DNA of 7,936 nucleotides, from positions 1 through 7,936 of the forward strand of contig JAHEFL010000058.1 in the NCBI GenBank assembly GCA_024640205.1, written 5' to 3'. The first letter of the stretch is position 1, and each line of letters begins with the position of its first letter. This stretch comes from Flavobacteriales bacterium. GTDB lineage: Bacteria; Bacteroidota; Bacteroidia; Flavobacteriales_F; PHOS-HE28. The notes beneath the pieces are model-generated. The model was given only the letters and a program-made list of their open reading frames with translations. It ran no database searches and was not told the DNA's origin. Position numbers and translations under genes: made by a program. Positions 1 through 5,862 of the stretch are shown here, piece after piece.

Positions 1-435
1 ACTCTTCTTCACCTGTCTGCGCGTGTAGCTATGGAAGATGTGGCGACGGGCGAAACGGGAGCGGGGCTCGGTGTTGAGGAACTTGTTGTACACCTTGGGC
101 GGCACACCGAAGTACTCGAAAGCCTGCCCATCCACAAAAGAGATGTGCAAGGTCTGGGACTTGTAGTGGAAGTCGTCTATCCCAAGGGAACCCGTCAACG
201 CCGCATATTCTTCTGCTCCTTTCGCGTGGGTCTCAGGATGAATGCTCACCAGGAAATGGTACGCATCGATGATGCGCTTGCTGGTCTCCTCGGCTTCCAG
301 CTTGCGGTCCTCGTCATCGTGGAACTTGTCCGGGTGGTGCGCCTTCATCAGGCTTTTGTACGCGATGGACAGGTCCTGCAAGCCTGCATTCACAGGTGTT
401 CCAAGGAGTTTACGGCTTTCGAGGATCTTTTTCAT
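1..435 (-). CDS. J-domain and KTSC-domain protein (3' end outside the window)
   Basis: The 145 visible residues combine two domains. Residues about 3-60 form a DnaJ-like J-domain, with a helix rich in Lys and Ala, the diagnostic His-Pro-Asp at residues 34-36, and a following helix ending in Ala-Tyr-His-Phe. Residues about 85-140 match the KTSC domain, a short domain of unknown function found alone or at the end of some lysyl-tRNA synthetases; the pattern is Tyr-Lys-Ser, then hydrophobic strands, then Tyr-Phe-Gly-Val-Pro-Pro and Val-Tyr. J-domains stimulate Hsp70 (DnaK) ATPase; the partner and client here are unknown. No signal peptide is visible, so it is probably cytoplasmic. The ATG at 435-433 is the natural start because it precedes the first J-domain helix directly. 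No stop lies inside the window, but the KTSC domain is nearly complete, so only a short tail is probably missing. It is divergent from the gene at 621. The domain calls are firm; the cellular role is inference. Confidence 0.88.
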   Translation of the reverse strand, partial: MKKILESRKLLGTPVNAGLQDLSIAYKSLMKAHHPDKFHDDEDRKLEAEETSKRIIDAYHFLVSIHPETHAKGAEEYAALTGSLGIDDFHYKSQTLHISFVDGQAFEYFGVPPKVYNKFLNTEPRSRFARRHIFHSYTRRQVKKS

Positions 436-620
436 GGGAGAGGGCTCCGGTAAGCGGCCGCAAAGGTCGACTTTTTCGGGCTTTTTGAAGCTGTCGGGAA
501 CAGAAAGACCTGCTGCCAACGAATGTTGATCTCGGCACGGGGATCGAACCTTGCGGCACGGTATTGGTCCAATCCCCCGAACGAACCAACGCCACCGTCG
601 GCAAAAAGACGGAACGAACC

Positions 621-1016
621 ATGAAGAAGTGGATGGTCATTGCAGCCTTGACAGCATTCGGTATGACCGGGGCACAGGCACAGGAAAAGAAGGATCGGAG
701 CCCACAGGAAAGGGCGACGGAGCAAACGCAGAAGATGGAGAAGGAACTTGCGCTGAGCGCGGAGCAAGCGAAGCGGGTTGCTGCGATCAATCTGAGCTAC
801 GCCGAGAAAGGTGCAGCGATGAAGCAGGCGCAAAAGGCGCAGCGCGAGGCCGCCAAGCAGGAATGGAAAGCCCTGATGGACGCCCGGCAGGCGGAGATGA
901 AAGCGGTGCTGACCGAGGAGCAGTTCAATAAGATGTTGGCGCACCAGGAGGAAATGAAGAAGAAGCGCATGGAGCATCGCAAGGAGGGGCACGAACAGAG
1001 CAAGGAGAAGGAATAG
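621..1016 (+). CDS. Small exported LTxxQ-type (Spy/CpxP-like) protein
   Basis: This 131-residue protein begins with a signal peptide (Met-Lys-Lys-Trp, a hydrophobic core, and a likely cut after Ala-Gln-Ala at residues 18-20). The mature part is very rich in Lys, Glu, Gln and Ala and is predicted to be almost all helix. Two LTxxQ-like motifs are visible, Leu-Ser-Ala-Glu-Gln at 45-49 and Leu-Thr-Glu-Glu-Gln at 97-101, separated by a long amphipathic helix. This layout resembles the Spy/CpxP periplasmic chaperone and stress-sensor group and the small Bacteroidota DUF4890-like proteins. The C-terminus is a charged tail with several His and Lys residues. The ATG at 621 is preferred over an in-frame start at 564, because the longer form would put a polar stretch before the signal peptide. 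The gene stands alone and is followed by a strong terminator. A periplasmic chaperone role is inference from composition and motifs. Confidence 0.85.
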   Translation: MKKWMVIAALTAFGMTGAQAQEKKDRSPQERATEQTQKMEKELALSAEQAKRVAAINLSYAEKGAAMKQAQKAQREAAKQEWKALMDARQAEMKAVLTEEQFNKMLAHQEEMKKKRMEHRKEGHEQSKEKE

Positions 1017-1033
1017 GCTTGCGGGTCATTGAT

Positions 1034-1078
1034 CGAAAAGCCCCGCGACCTCATCGGTGCGGGGCTTTTCGGTTTTTT
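1034..1078 (+). terminator. Rho-independent terminator, possibly bidirectional
   Basis: A perfect 13-bp inverted repeat (1034-1046 pairing with 1059-1071, core AAAAGCCCCGC) encloses a 12-base loop and is followed by six T residues at 1073-1078. It starts 17 bases after the stop of the LTxxQ gene and is its terminator. The arm ends in A4/T4, so the same hairpin may also stop transcription arriving from the kelch gene, whose stop is at 1124 on the other strand. Confidence 0.9.
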
Positions 1079-1123
1079 ACCGGTTCCGCCTCGGGCTTAC
1101 GCCTGGTGTCCTTTCCGTGGCCC

Positions 1124-2344
1124 CTATTCCATCAATACCAGAACAGCCCTTGCCAGGACGCGCCCCCCGGACCGGACCAAGGCCGTGTAGCTCCCCAATG
1201 CAAGATCAGGAACAGGCATTACAATGGACCCTTGGCCAACGATCGGTCCGCGAAATACGACCTGACCACTGGTATTCGCCAGAACCAATTCCGTGGAGAT
1301 CCCGCTCCAGTCATCGTCCATCTCGAACCTTATACTCCCTCCTGGAGTGCACGGATTAGGGCCTATGCTCAATTCGCCGATCGCGTTGCTTTCATCGACC
1401 CCGGTGAAATGGGACTGGAACTCCCAGAGGTCAGAGGCTATGGTGGTATCGTAACGTCCCGTTCCGTAAAAGAGCCGCCCATTGATATGGAAAGCAACGC
1501 CTGCCCAATTGCCATCACCCGGATGATCGGGGAGGCTGGTCCAGGAATTGAGCGAGGGGTCATAGGACCAGCATTCGTCCAGGTCCGTGTTGGCGAGGTC
1601 CGACCCGCCGACCAGGATACCTCTTCCGAAGGCTGACCAGGTCGCCGCGAAAGTGCGGGGCACTCCGGGTAATGCAGCCTTGCTGGACCAAAGGTTCGAG
1701 CCTGGGTCGTATGACCACGATCCATTGGAAAAGGTTTGGTCCGAAAGCCGCCCCCCGATGAGGTAGCCGGCCGTCGAGGTCTCAAAACCGGAGGCTCCGT
1801 ACCGTGCCAGATCGGGAAGGTCTGCCCGCTGGCTCCACGAATTCGTGACCGGGTTGTACGCCCATAGTTCCGAAGTATAGGGCCCTGTGGCCGATCCCAG
1901 ATTGCCACACACCACATAACCAATACCGTTCACTGTGAACGTGGTCGTTCCATATCGAGCTGCAGCGGGTAGCGAAGCCCTTTGGGTCCAGGTGTTCGAA
2001 GTTGGATCGTATTCCCAAAGATCATTGTACTTGTCAAAGACGTTATACAACCCACAGGTTACGTACCCTTTTCCGTTGATGCTGAATCCGGAGGACAGGC
2101 GGCGTGCCCCCGGTATCGGAGCTTTAAGGGACCACGTATTGGTGATCGGGTCGTATGCCCTTACCTCGCTCAGATCACTGCTTCCCGTATACCCTCCCAC
2201 GGAATATCCGATCCCGTTGATCACGAAATGCGCGGCTCCCCATCTGCCGACCCCTGGGGATAGACTTGCTCGTTCGGTCCAGATCCCTTGTGCGGTAAGG
2301 CCCATGGAGGTGGTAAGAAATAGGCACGTCAATACGCTGCGCAT
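1124..2344 (-). CDS. Secreted kelch-repeat protein with T9SS C-terminal sorting domain
   Basis: The 406-residue product starts with a signal peptide (about residues 1-19, ending Leu-Thr-Ala-Gln). Six kelch repeats of 46-51 residues follow, at roughly 21-69, 70-117, 118-168, 169-217, 218-266 and 267-312. Each has the usual Trp-x-x-(Arg/Lys)-Ala-x-(Leu/Ile)-Pro opening, a central Gly-Gly or Cys-Gly turn, and a closing Tyr-(Asp/Asn)-Pro-x-x-Asn. Six repeats suggest a complete six-bladed beta-propeller. Residues about 322-406 form a beta-rich type A T9SS sorting domain (Gly-Pro-Asn-Pro near 328-331, then Gly-Ser-Tyr and a terminal hydrophobic strand). The protein should therefore be exported by Sec, moved across the outer membrane by the type IX system, and released or anchored at the surface. 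No catalytic domain is visible; the ligand is unknown. It has its own promoter upstream and appears monocistronic. Confidence 0.93.
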   Translation of the reverse strand: MRSVLTCLFLTTSMGLTAQGIWTERASLSPGVGRWGAAHFVINGIGYSVGGYTGSSDLSEVRAYDPITNTWSLKAPIPGARRLSSGFSINGKGYVTCGLYNVFDKYNDLWEYDPTSNTWTQRASLPAAARYGTTTFTVNGIGYVVCGNLGSATGPYTSELWAYNPVTNSWSQRADLPDLARYGASGFETSTAGYLIGGRLSDQTFSNGSWSYDPGSNLWSSKAALPGVPRTFAATWSAFGRGILVGGSDLANTDLDECWSYDPSLNSWTSLPDHPGDGNWAGVAFHINGRLFYGTGRYDTTIASDLWEFQSHFTGVDESNAIGELSIGPNPCTPGGSIRFEMDDDWSGISTELVLANTSGQVVFRGPIVGQGSIVMPVPDLALGSYTALVRSGGRVLARAVLVLME

Positions 2345-2362
2345 GGGCTATGGATCTTTTGC

Positions 2363-2391
2363 CAAATATAGACGGCACCTGGGTCCGTCAA
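2363..2391 (-). promoter_or_regulatory. Bacteroidota-type promoter of the kelch gene
   Basis: On the minus strand, TTGAC (2391-2387, with TTG as the -33 element) is followed 18 bases after the TTG by TATATTTG (2370-2363), an exact match to the TAnnTTTG -7 element recognised by the Bacteroidota primary sigma factor. Transcription would begin roughly at 2355-2360, giving a 5' leader of only about 10-18 bases before the ATG at 2344. The match and spacing are seen directly; activity is inferred. Confidence 0.7.
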
Positions 2392-2625
2392 CTCCGGGTC
2401 CATTAATGATGATGTGCCGGTGATATCGCGTTGATCCGGATCCTTGATAACGTGTGTGGTCAACCTGCCGGAGAAGTATCCGAAAGTGCGTCCCAGGGAT
2501 CGGATAGCCGCTTTAGATGCCAGAAATAACCCTCATACAGCCTTAGGGGCTGAACTTATGGTCGGGCCATCCAGCACCTGACGATCGGCATGTAACACGC
2601 GCCAGGGGTCTTCTATCTTTTGGTC

Positions 2626-4956
2626 ATGAATAAGTACATCAAGGACCTTCGCGATGTCCGCAATTCGGATGTGTCCGAGGTGGGTGGGAAGAATGCTTCC
2701 CTGGGGGAGATGATCGGTTCGTTGTCCGGGGCCGGAGTTCGTGTTCCAGGAGGATTCGCTCTGACGAGTGATGCCTATTGGAAGCTGATCGATGCCAATG
2801 ATCTGAGGTCCCCCTTGGAAGCTTTGATGCAAGGGTTGGATCGGCGAGAACTGACGGATCTGGCCGAAGTCGCCTCTCAGGCGCGGGCCTTGGTTCTTGC
2901 TGCGAATTGGCCCGATGATGTGGAGAAGGCTGTAAGGGATGCGTACCAAGATCTGGGTGAAGTGCCTGTGGCGGTGCGAAGCAGCGCTACGGCGGAAGAT
3001 CTTCCGACGGCAAGCTTCGCTGGTCGTCATGAGAGCTTCCTGAACGTGAACGGGGCGGAAGCTCTGCTGGCTGCGTGCATACGTTGTTATGCCTCGCTAT
3101 TCAACGAGCGCGCGATCAAATACCGGAACGATATGGGGTTCCCGGACATGAAGGTCGCCTTGTCGATCGGTGTGCAACGCATGGTCAGGGCTGATATCGG
3201 CTGCGCCGGTGTGTGCTTCACCCTTGAGCCGGAAAGTGGTTTCCGCAATGTGGTCCATATCGCGGGCAATTGGGGGCTCGGAGAGAACGTGGTACAGGGT
3301 GCTGTGATCCCCGATGAGTACGTGGTGTTCAAGCCAACGCTGAAAGCTGGAAAGCAGGCCATCCTTCAACGACGGCTGGGTGCGAAACAACACACCATGG
3401 TCTACGCTCCAGGCGGTACAGGTTCGGCAGGCCGTTCAACCAGGAACATGGATACACCTCGAGAAGAGCGCGAACGCTTCACCCTCAGTGATCCGGAGGT
3501 GCTTCAATTGGCGCGTTGGGCTTTGGTCATCGAGGAACATTACGGCATGCCCATGGACATTGAATGGGCAAAGGATGGAGCGGATGGTTCCATCTATATC
3601 GTTCAGGCACGGCCGGAGACGATCCATACCGCGAGCGATCCCTATCGGATGAAAACCTTTTCATTGGAGAGAAAGGGGGTGGCTCTGGTCAAGGGAAGTG
3701 CGGTGGGTAGTTCGATCGCGAGCGGTCGTGTGCGAAAATTGAACAGTCCGGCGGAAGCGGACAGCTTGAAGGACGGGGAGGTACTCGTTACGGACAGTAC
3801 GAGCCACGCCGCCATCGTAGCTCGGGAAATGGGGACCGTTGCGATCGTCGGTGCGGGTGATGCTACGGATCGGCTGGCGGATGGGCAAGAGGTGACCGTG
3901 AGTTGTTGCGAAGGACGGACAGGGACCGTGTACGAGGGTCGCTTGGAATGGACCGGAACCGAGGTCGATCTGAAGAAGGTTAAGCCTTCACGCACACCTG
4001 CCATGCTCATCGTTGCCGATCCCGAGCAGGCCTTCCGGCATTCCTTCCTGCCGCATCGCGGTGTGGGTTTGATGCGACTGGAATTCGTTATCAACAACGT
4101 CCTCCGCATTCATCCCATGGCATTGGTGAGATTCGAGGAGGTCAGTGACCCCAAGGACCGATCCCGGATCGAGGAGATCACGAAGCACTACAGTACCAAG
4201 AAGGACTACTTCGTGGAAGAACTATCCATGGCCGTCGGTACGATCGCTGCAGCCTTCCATCCGCATGATGTGATCGTTCGGATGAGCGATTTCAAATCCA
4301 ACGAGTACGCCAACCTCATCGGCGGCAGGGAGTTCGAGCCCCACGAGGAGAATCCCATGCTTGGCTTTCGTGGAGCCTCCCGTTATTACCATTCCCGCTA
4401 TCGCGAAGGATTTCAATTGGAGTGCGCGGCGATGAAGCGCGTGAGGGAGGACATGGGGTTGACCAATGTGAAACTCATGATCCCGTTCTGCCGAACGGTG
4501 GATGAAGGAAGAAAGGTGGTGGAACTGATGGCGGAGTTCGGACTGGAACGGGGCAGGAATGGCCTGGAGGTCCATATGATGACCGAGATCCCTTCCAATG
4601 TCGTTCAAGCGAAAGCATTTGCCAGGTACTTTGATGGCTTTTCCATTGGTAGCAATGATCTGACCCAGTTGACATTGGGGATCGATCGCGATTCGGAGAT
4701 CATCAGTGACCTGTTCCAGGAGAAGGATCCCGCCGTTATGGAATTGATCGCGTCGGTGATCGCTTCAGCCAAAACCACTGGTACGCGGATCGGACTATGC
4801 GGGCAGGCGCCCAGTGATATGCCGGAGTATGCCCGGTTCCTCGTGGAGCAGGGTATTGACAGCATCTCGTTCAACCCGGATGCACTGCTGAAAGGCATGG
4901 AGAATATCCGGTCGGCAGAACAAAAGCTCGCTTCGGACCGTGTCATTCAGTCCTGA
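2626..4956 (+). CDS. ppsA: Phosphoenolpyruvate synthase with a shortened swivel domain
   Basis: PEP synthase (pyruvate, water dikinase) converts pyruvate, ATP and water to PEP, AMP and phosphate for gluconeogenesis. The 776-residue protein is collinear with E. coli PpsA (792 residues). The N-terminal ATP-binding domain (about 15-335) has Gly-Gly-Lys-Asn at 20-23, Val-Arg-Ser-Ser-Ala-Thr-Ala-Glu-Asp around Arg118, and Gln-Ala-Arg-Pro-Glu at 327-331. The swivel domain (about 354-442) carries the phosphohistidine His394 in Ser-His-Ala-Ala-Ile. The C-terminal barrel (about 455-770) has Arg484, Gly-Phe-Arg-Gly, Gly-Ser-Asn-Asp and the catalytic Cys725 in Leu-Cys-Gly-Gln. The oddity is that 22 residues usual just before the catalytic His, including Asp-Pro-Asp-Trp and Gly-Gly-Arg-Thr, are absent, so activity is uncertain. 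The ATG at 2626 is chosen; a TTG two codons earlier is also open. A TATCTTTT at 2614-2621 resembles a -7 element but has no good -33 partner. No terminator follows; the 3' end overlaps the convergent gene by 10 bases. Confidence 0.95.
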   Translation: MNKYIKDLRDVRNSDVSEVGGKNASLGEMIGSLSGAGVRVPGGFALTSDAYWKLIDANDLRSPLEALMQGLDRRELTDLAEVASQARALVLAANWPDDVEKAVRDAYQDLGEVPVAVRSSATAEDLPTASFAGRHESFLNVNGAEALLAACIRCYASLFNERAIKYRNDMGFPDMKVALSIGVQRMVRADIGCAGVCFTLEPESGFRNVVHIAGNWGLGENVVQGAVIPDEYVVFKPTLKAGKQAILQRRLGAKQHTMVYAPGGTGSAGRSTRNMDTPREERERFTLSDPEVLQLARWALVIEEHYGMPMDIEWAKDGADGSIYIVQARPETIHTASDPYRMKTFSLERKGVALVKGSAVGSSIASGRVRKLNSPAEADSLKDGEVLVTDSTSHAAIVAREMGTVAIVGAGDATDRLADGQEVTVSCCEGRTGTVYEGRLEWTGTEVDLKKVKPSRTPAMLIVADPEQAFRHSFLPHRGVGLMRLEFVINNVLRIHPMALVRFEEVSDPKDRSRIEEITKHYSTKKDYFVEELSMAVGTIAAAFHPHDVIVRMSDFKSNEYANLIGGREFEPHEENPMLGFRGASRYYHSRYREGFQLECAAMKRVREDMGLTNVKLMIPFCRTVDEGRKVVELMAEFGLERGRNGLEVHMMTEIPSNVVQAKAFARYFDGFSIGSNDLTQLTLGIDRDSEIISDLFQEKDPAVMELIASVIASAKTTGTRIGLCGQAPSDMPEYARFLVEQGIDSISFNPDALLKGMENIRSAEQKLASDRVIQS

Positions 4957-5573
4957 TCGGTGGGGGCGCCGGCGAGCCACTTAAGGACCTCCTCGTCGCT
5001 CACCTGCCCGAAGTCCTGGTAGTGTGTTCCGATCGCGTGTAGGATGATCGGTTCTTGAAGACAGATCACCTCATCTGCCAAGGTCCGCAGGAGATACGCT
5101 GTTGCCCTGGCCGCCACGGGTGTTGCTACGATCACTTGGGACGCATTGGCTTTGCGCGCCAGTTCGATGGCGGCCCGCATCGTGAAGCCCGTGGCGATGC
5201 CGTCGTCCACAAGGATCACAGGCCTCCCGGCCAGTGGTATGGCCGCCCTTCCGGCCCGGTATGCGTCTTCACGCATCTTCAGTGCGGTGCGGAGCCGTTC
5301 CTCCTCCTGCCGAACGTAGAAGGGAGTGACCGGGTATCGCGGATCCAGAATGGTATCCGCGGCGCTTACCGCCCCGATCGCCAATTCGCGGTTGGCGGGA
5401 TGACCGATCTTCTTGGTCAAGAGGAAGTCCACTGGCAGTTCCAGCAACTGGCCGATCGTTACCGCGACCGGTACGCCCCCCCGAGGGATGGCCAGCAGCA
5501 CGGCACGGGAGCCCCTGTAACGGGCCAGGGCATCGGCGAGTTGGCGGGCGGCATCGATGCGGTCCAGGAACAT
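4947..5573 (-). CDS. Predicted phosphoribosyltransferase (COG1926 type)
   Basis: This 208-residue protein has the type I phosphoribosyltransferase fold. The PRPP-binding loop is Val-Asp-Asp-Gly-Ile-Ala-Thr-Gly-Phe-Thr at 122-131. An N-terminal Ile-Pro-Arg-Gly-Gly-Val-Pro-Val-Ala lies at 29-37, and a Lys-Lys-Ile-Gly-His-Pro-Ala-Asn-Arg-Glu-Leu-Ala-Ile-Gly-Ala-Val segment lies at 54-69. The last two are hallmarks of the COG1926 family of predicted phosphoribosyltransferases. The acceptor base or molecule of this family is not established, so no substrate is assigned. The ATG at 5573 is chosen because family members start just before the Phe-Leu-Asp-Arg-like segment. A GTG at 5585 is also in frame and overlaps the preceding stop as GTGA. 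It is the last gene of a minus-strand unit with the proline-rich ORF and the AI-2E protein. Its stop codon lies inside the coding end of ppsA. Confidence 0.9.
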   Translation of the reverse strand: MFLDRIDAARQLADALARYRGSRAVLLAIPRGGVPVAVTIGQLLELPVDFLLTKKIGHPANRELAIGAVSAADTILDPRYPVTPFYVRQEEERLRTALKMREDAYRAGRAAIPLAGRPVILVDDGIATGFTMRAAIELARKANASQVIVATPVAARATAYLLRTLADEVICLQEPIILHAIGTHYQDFGQVSDEEVLKWLAGAPTDQD

Positions 5574-5581
5574 GATGTCAT

Positions 5582-5812
5582 TCACTTGGCTGGACCGGGT
5601 GGTGGAATTGAGCTGCGCTGTTCAGGCTGTGGTCGGGTAGGGGGCTCCGTACCCGGTCGGGTCGGTGGTTCCGAAGGTCGCGTGATCGGTACATCGGGTC
5701 CGGGTCGCACCGGTGGATCGTTCGGTCTCCTGGTCGGGGGTTCTCGTTTCGGGTACGGTGGATCGGGTACAGACATGCTTTGAAGCTCGAGTTTTCTGAT
5801 CGATATCACCAT
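5582..5812 (-). CDS. Proline-rich microprotein, function unknown
   Basis: The reading frame encodes 76 residues. After about 12 ordinary residues, the remaining 64 contain 24 prolines together with Arg, Glu, Asp, Thr and Gly, and only one aromatic residue (Tyr20). An eight-residue unit, (Ser/Thr)-Glu-Pro-Pro-Thr-Arg-Pro-x, occurs twice in tandem near residues 47-62, with looser variants before it. Such a chain should be extended or polyproline-II-like and unfolded. No signal peptide or membrane segment is visible. An alternative start is the ATG at 5776, giving 64 residues. It begins 50 bases after the stop of the AI-2E gene. It ends with a 4-base GTGA overlap with a possible GTG start of the phosphoribosyltransferase, or 8 bases before its ATG, so it sits like a genuine operon member. 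I do not recognise a named family, and a non-coding spacer with biased composition is not excluded. Confidence 0.55.
   Translation of the reverse strand: MVISIRKLELQSMSVPDPPYPKREPPTRRPNDPPVRPGPDVPITRPSEPPTRPGTEPPTRPQPEQRSSIPPPGPAK
5631..5678. repeat. Two tandem degenerate 24-base units
   Basis: Positions 5631-5654 and 5655-5678 both begin GGTCGGGT and agree at about 17 of 24 positions. In the minus-strand frame they encode two copies of the eight-residue unit (Ser/Thr)-Glu-Pro-Pro-Thr-Arg-Pro-x of the proline-rich microprotein. More decayed copies seem to extend towards 5760. The unit is a multiple of three, so copy-number change would keep the frame. Confidence 0.5.
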
Positions 5813-5862
5813 GAGTTAGGTCAGGATGCCCGGCACTGCTTCCTGATAAGCACCTTTGGCTC

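Noticed and set aside
436..620. Promoters for the divergent J-domain and LTxxQ genes
   Set aside because: Only partial matches such as GACCTTTG on the minus strand were seen, without a properly spaced -33 element.
432..992. Minus-strand reading frame of 186 residues opposite the LTxxQ gene
   Set aside because: It is rich in Leu and Arg with no recognisable domain, and is the mirror of a Lys/Glu/Gln-rich coding sequence.
1019..2423. Long plus-strand reading frames of 162-205 residues opposite the kelch gene
   Set aside because: They lie antisense to a complete, well-recognised kelch/T9SS gene, have no domain resemblance, and are explained by its base composition.
2538..2552. CAGCC/GGCTG inverted repeat in the ppsA upstream region as an operator
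   Set aside because: It is a five-base arm expected by chance, with no second copy nearby.
2614..2622. TATCTTTTG just before ppsA as a -7 element giving a nearly leaderless mRNA
   Set aside because: It matches the consensus imperfectly and has no TTG at 18-20 bases upstream, so it was not listed as a promoter.
2533..3030. Minus-strand reading frame of 165 residues at the start of ppsA
   Set aside because: It is antisense to the conserved ATP-binding domain of PEP synthase and has no supporting motif.
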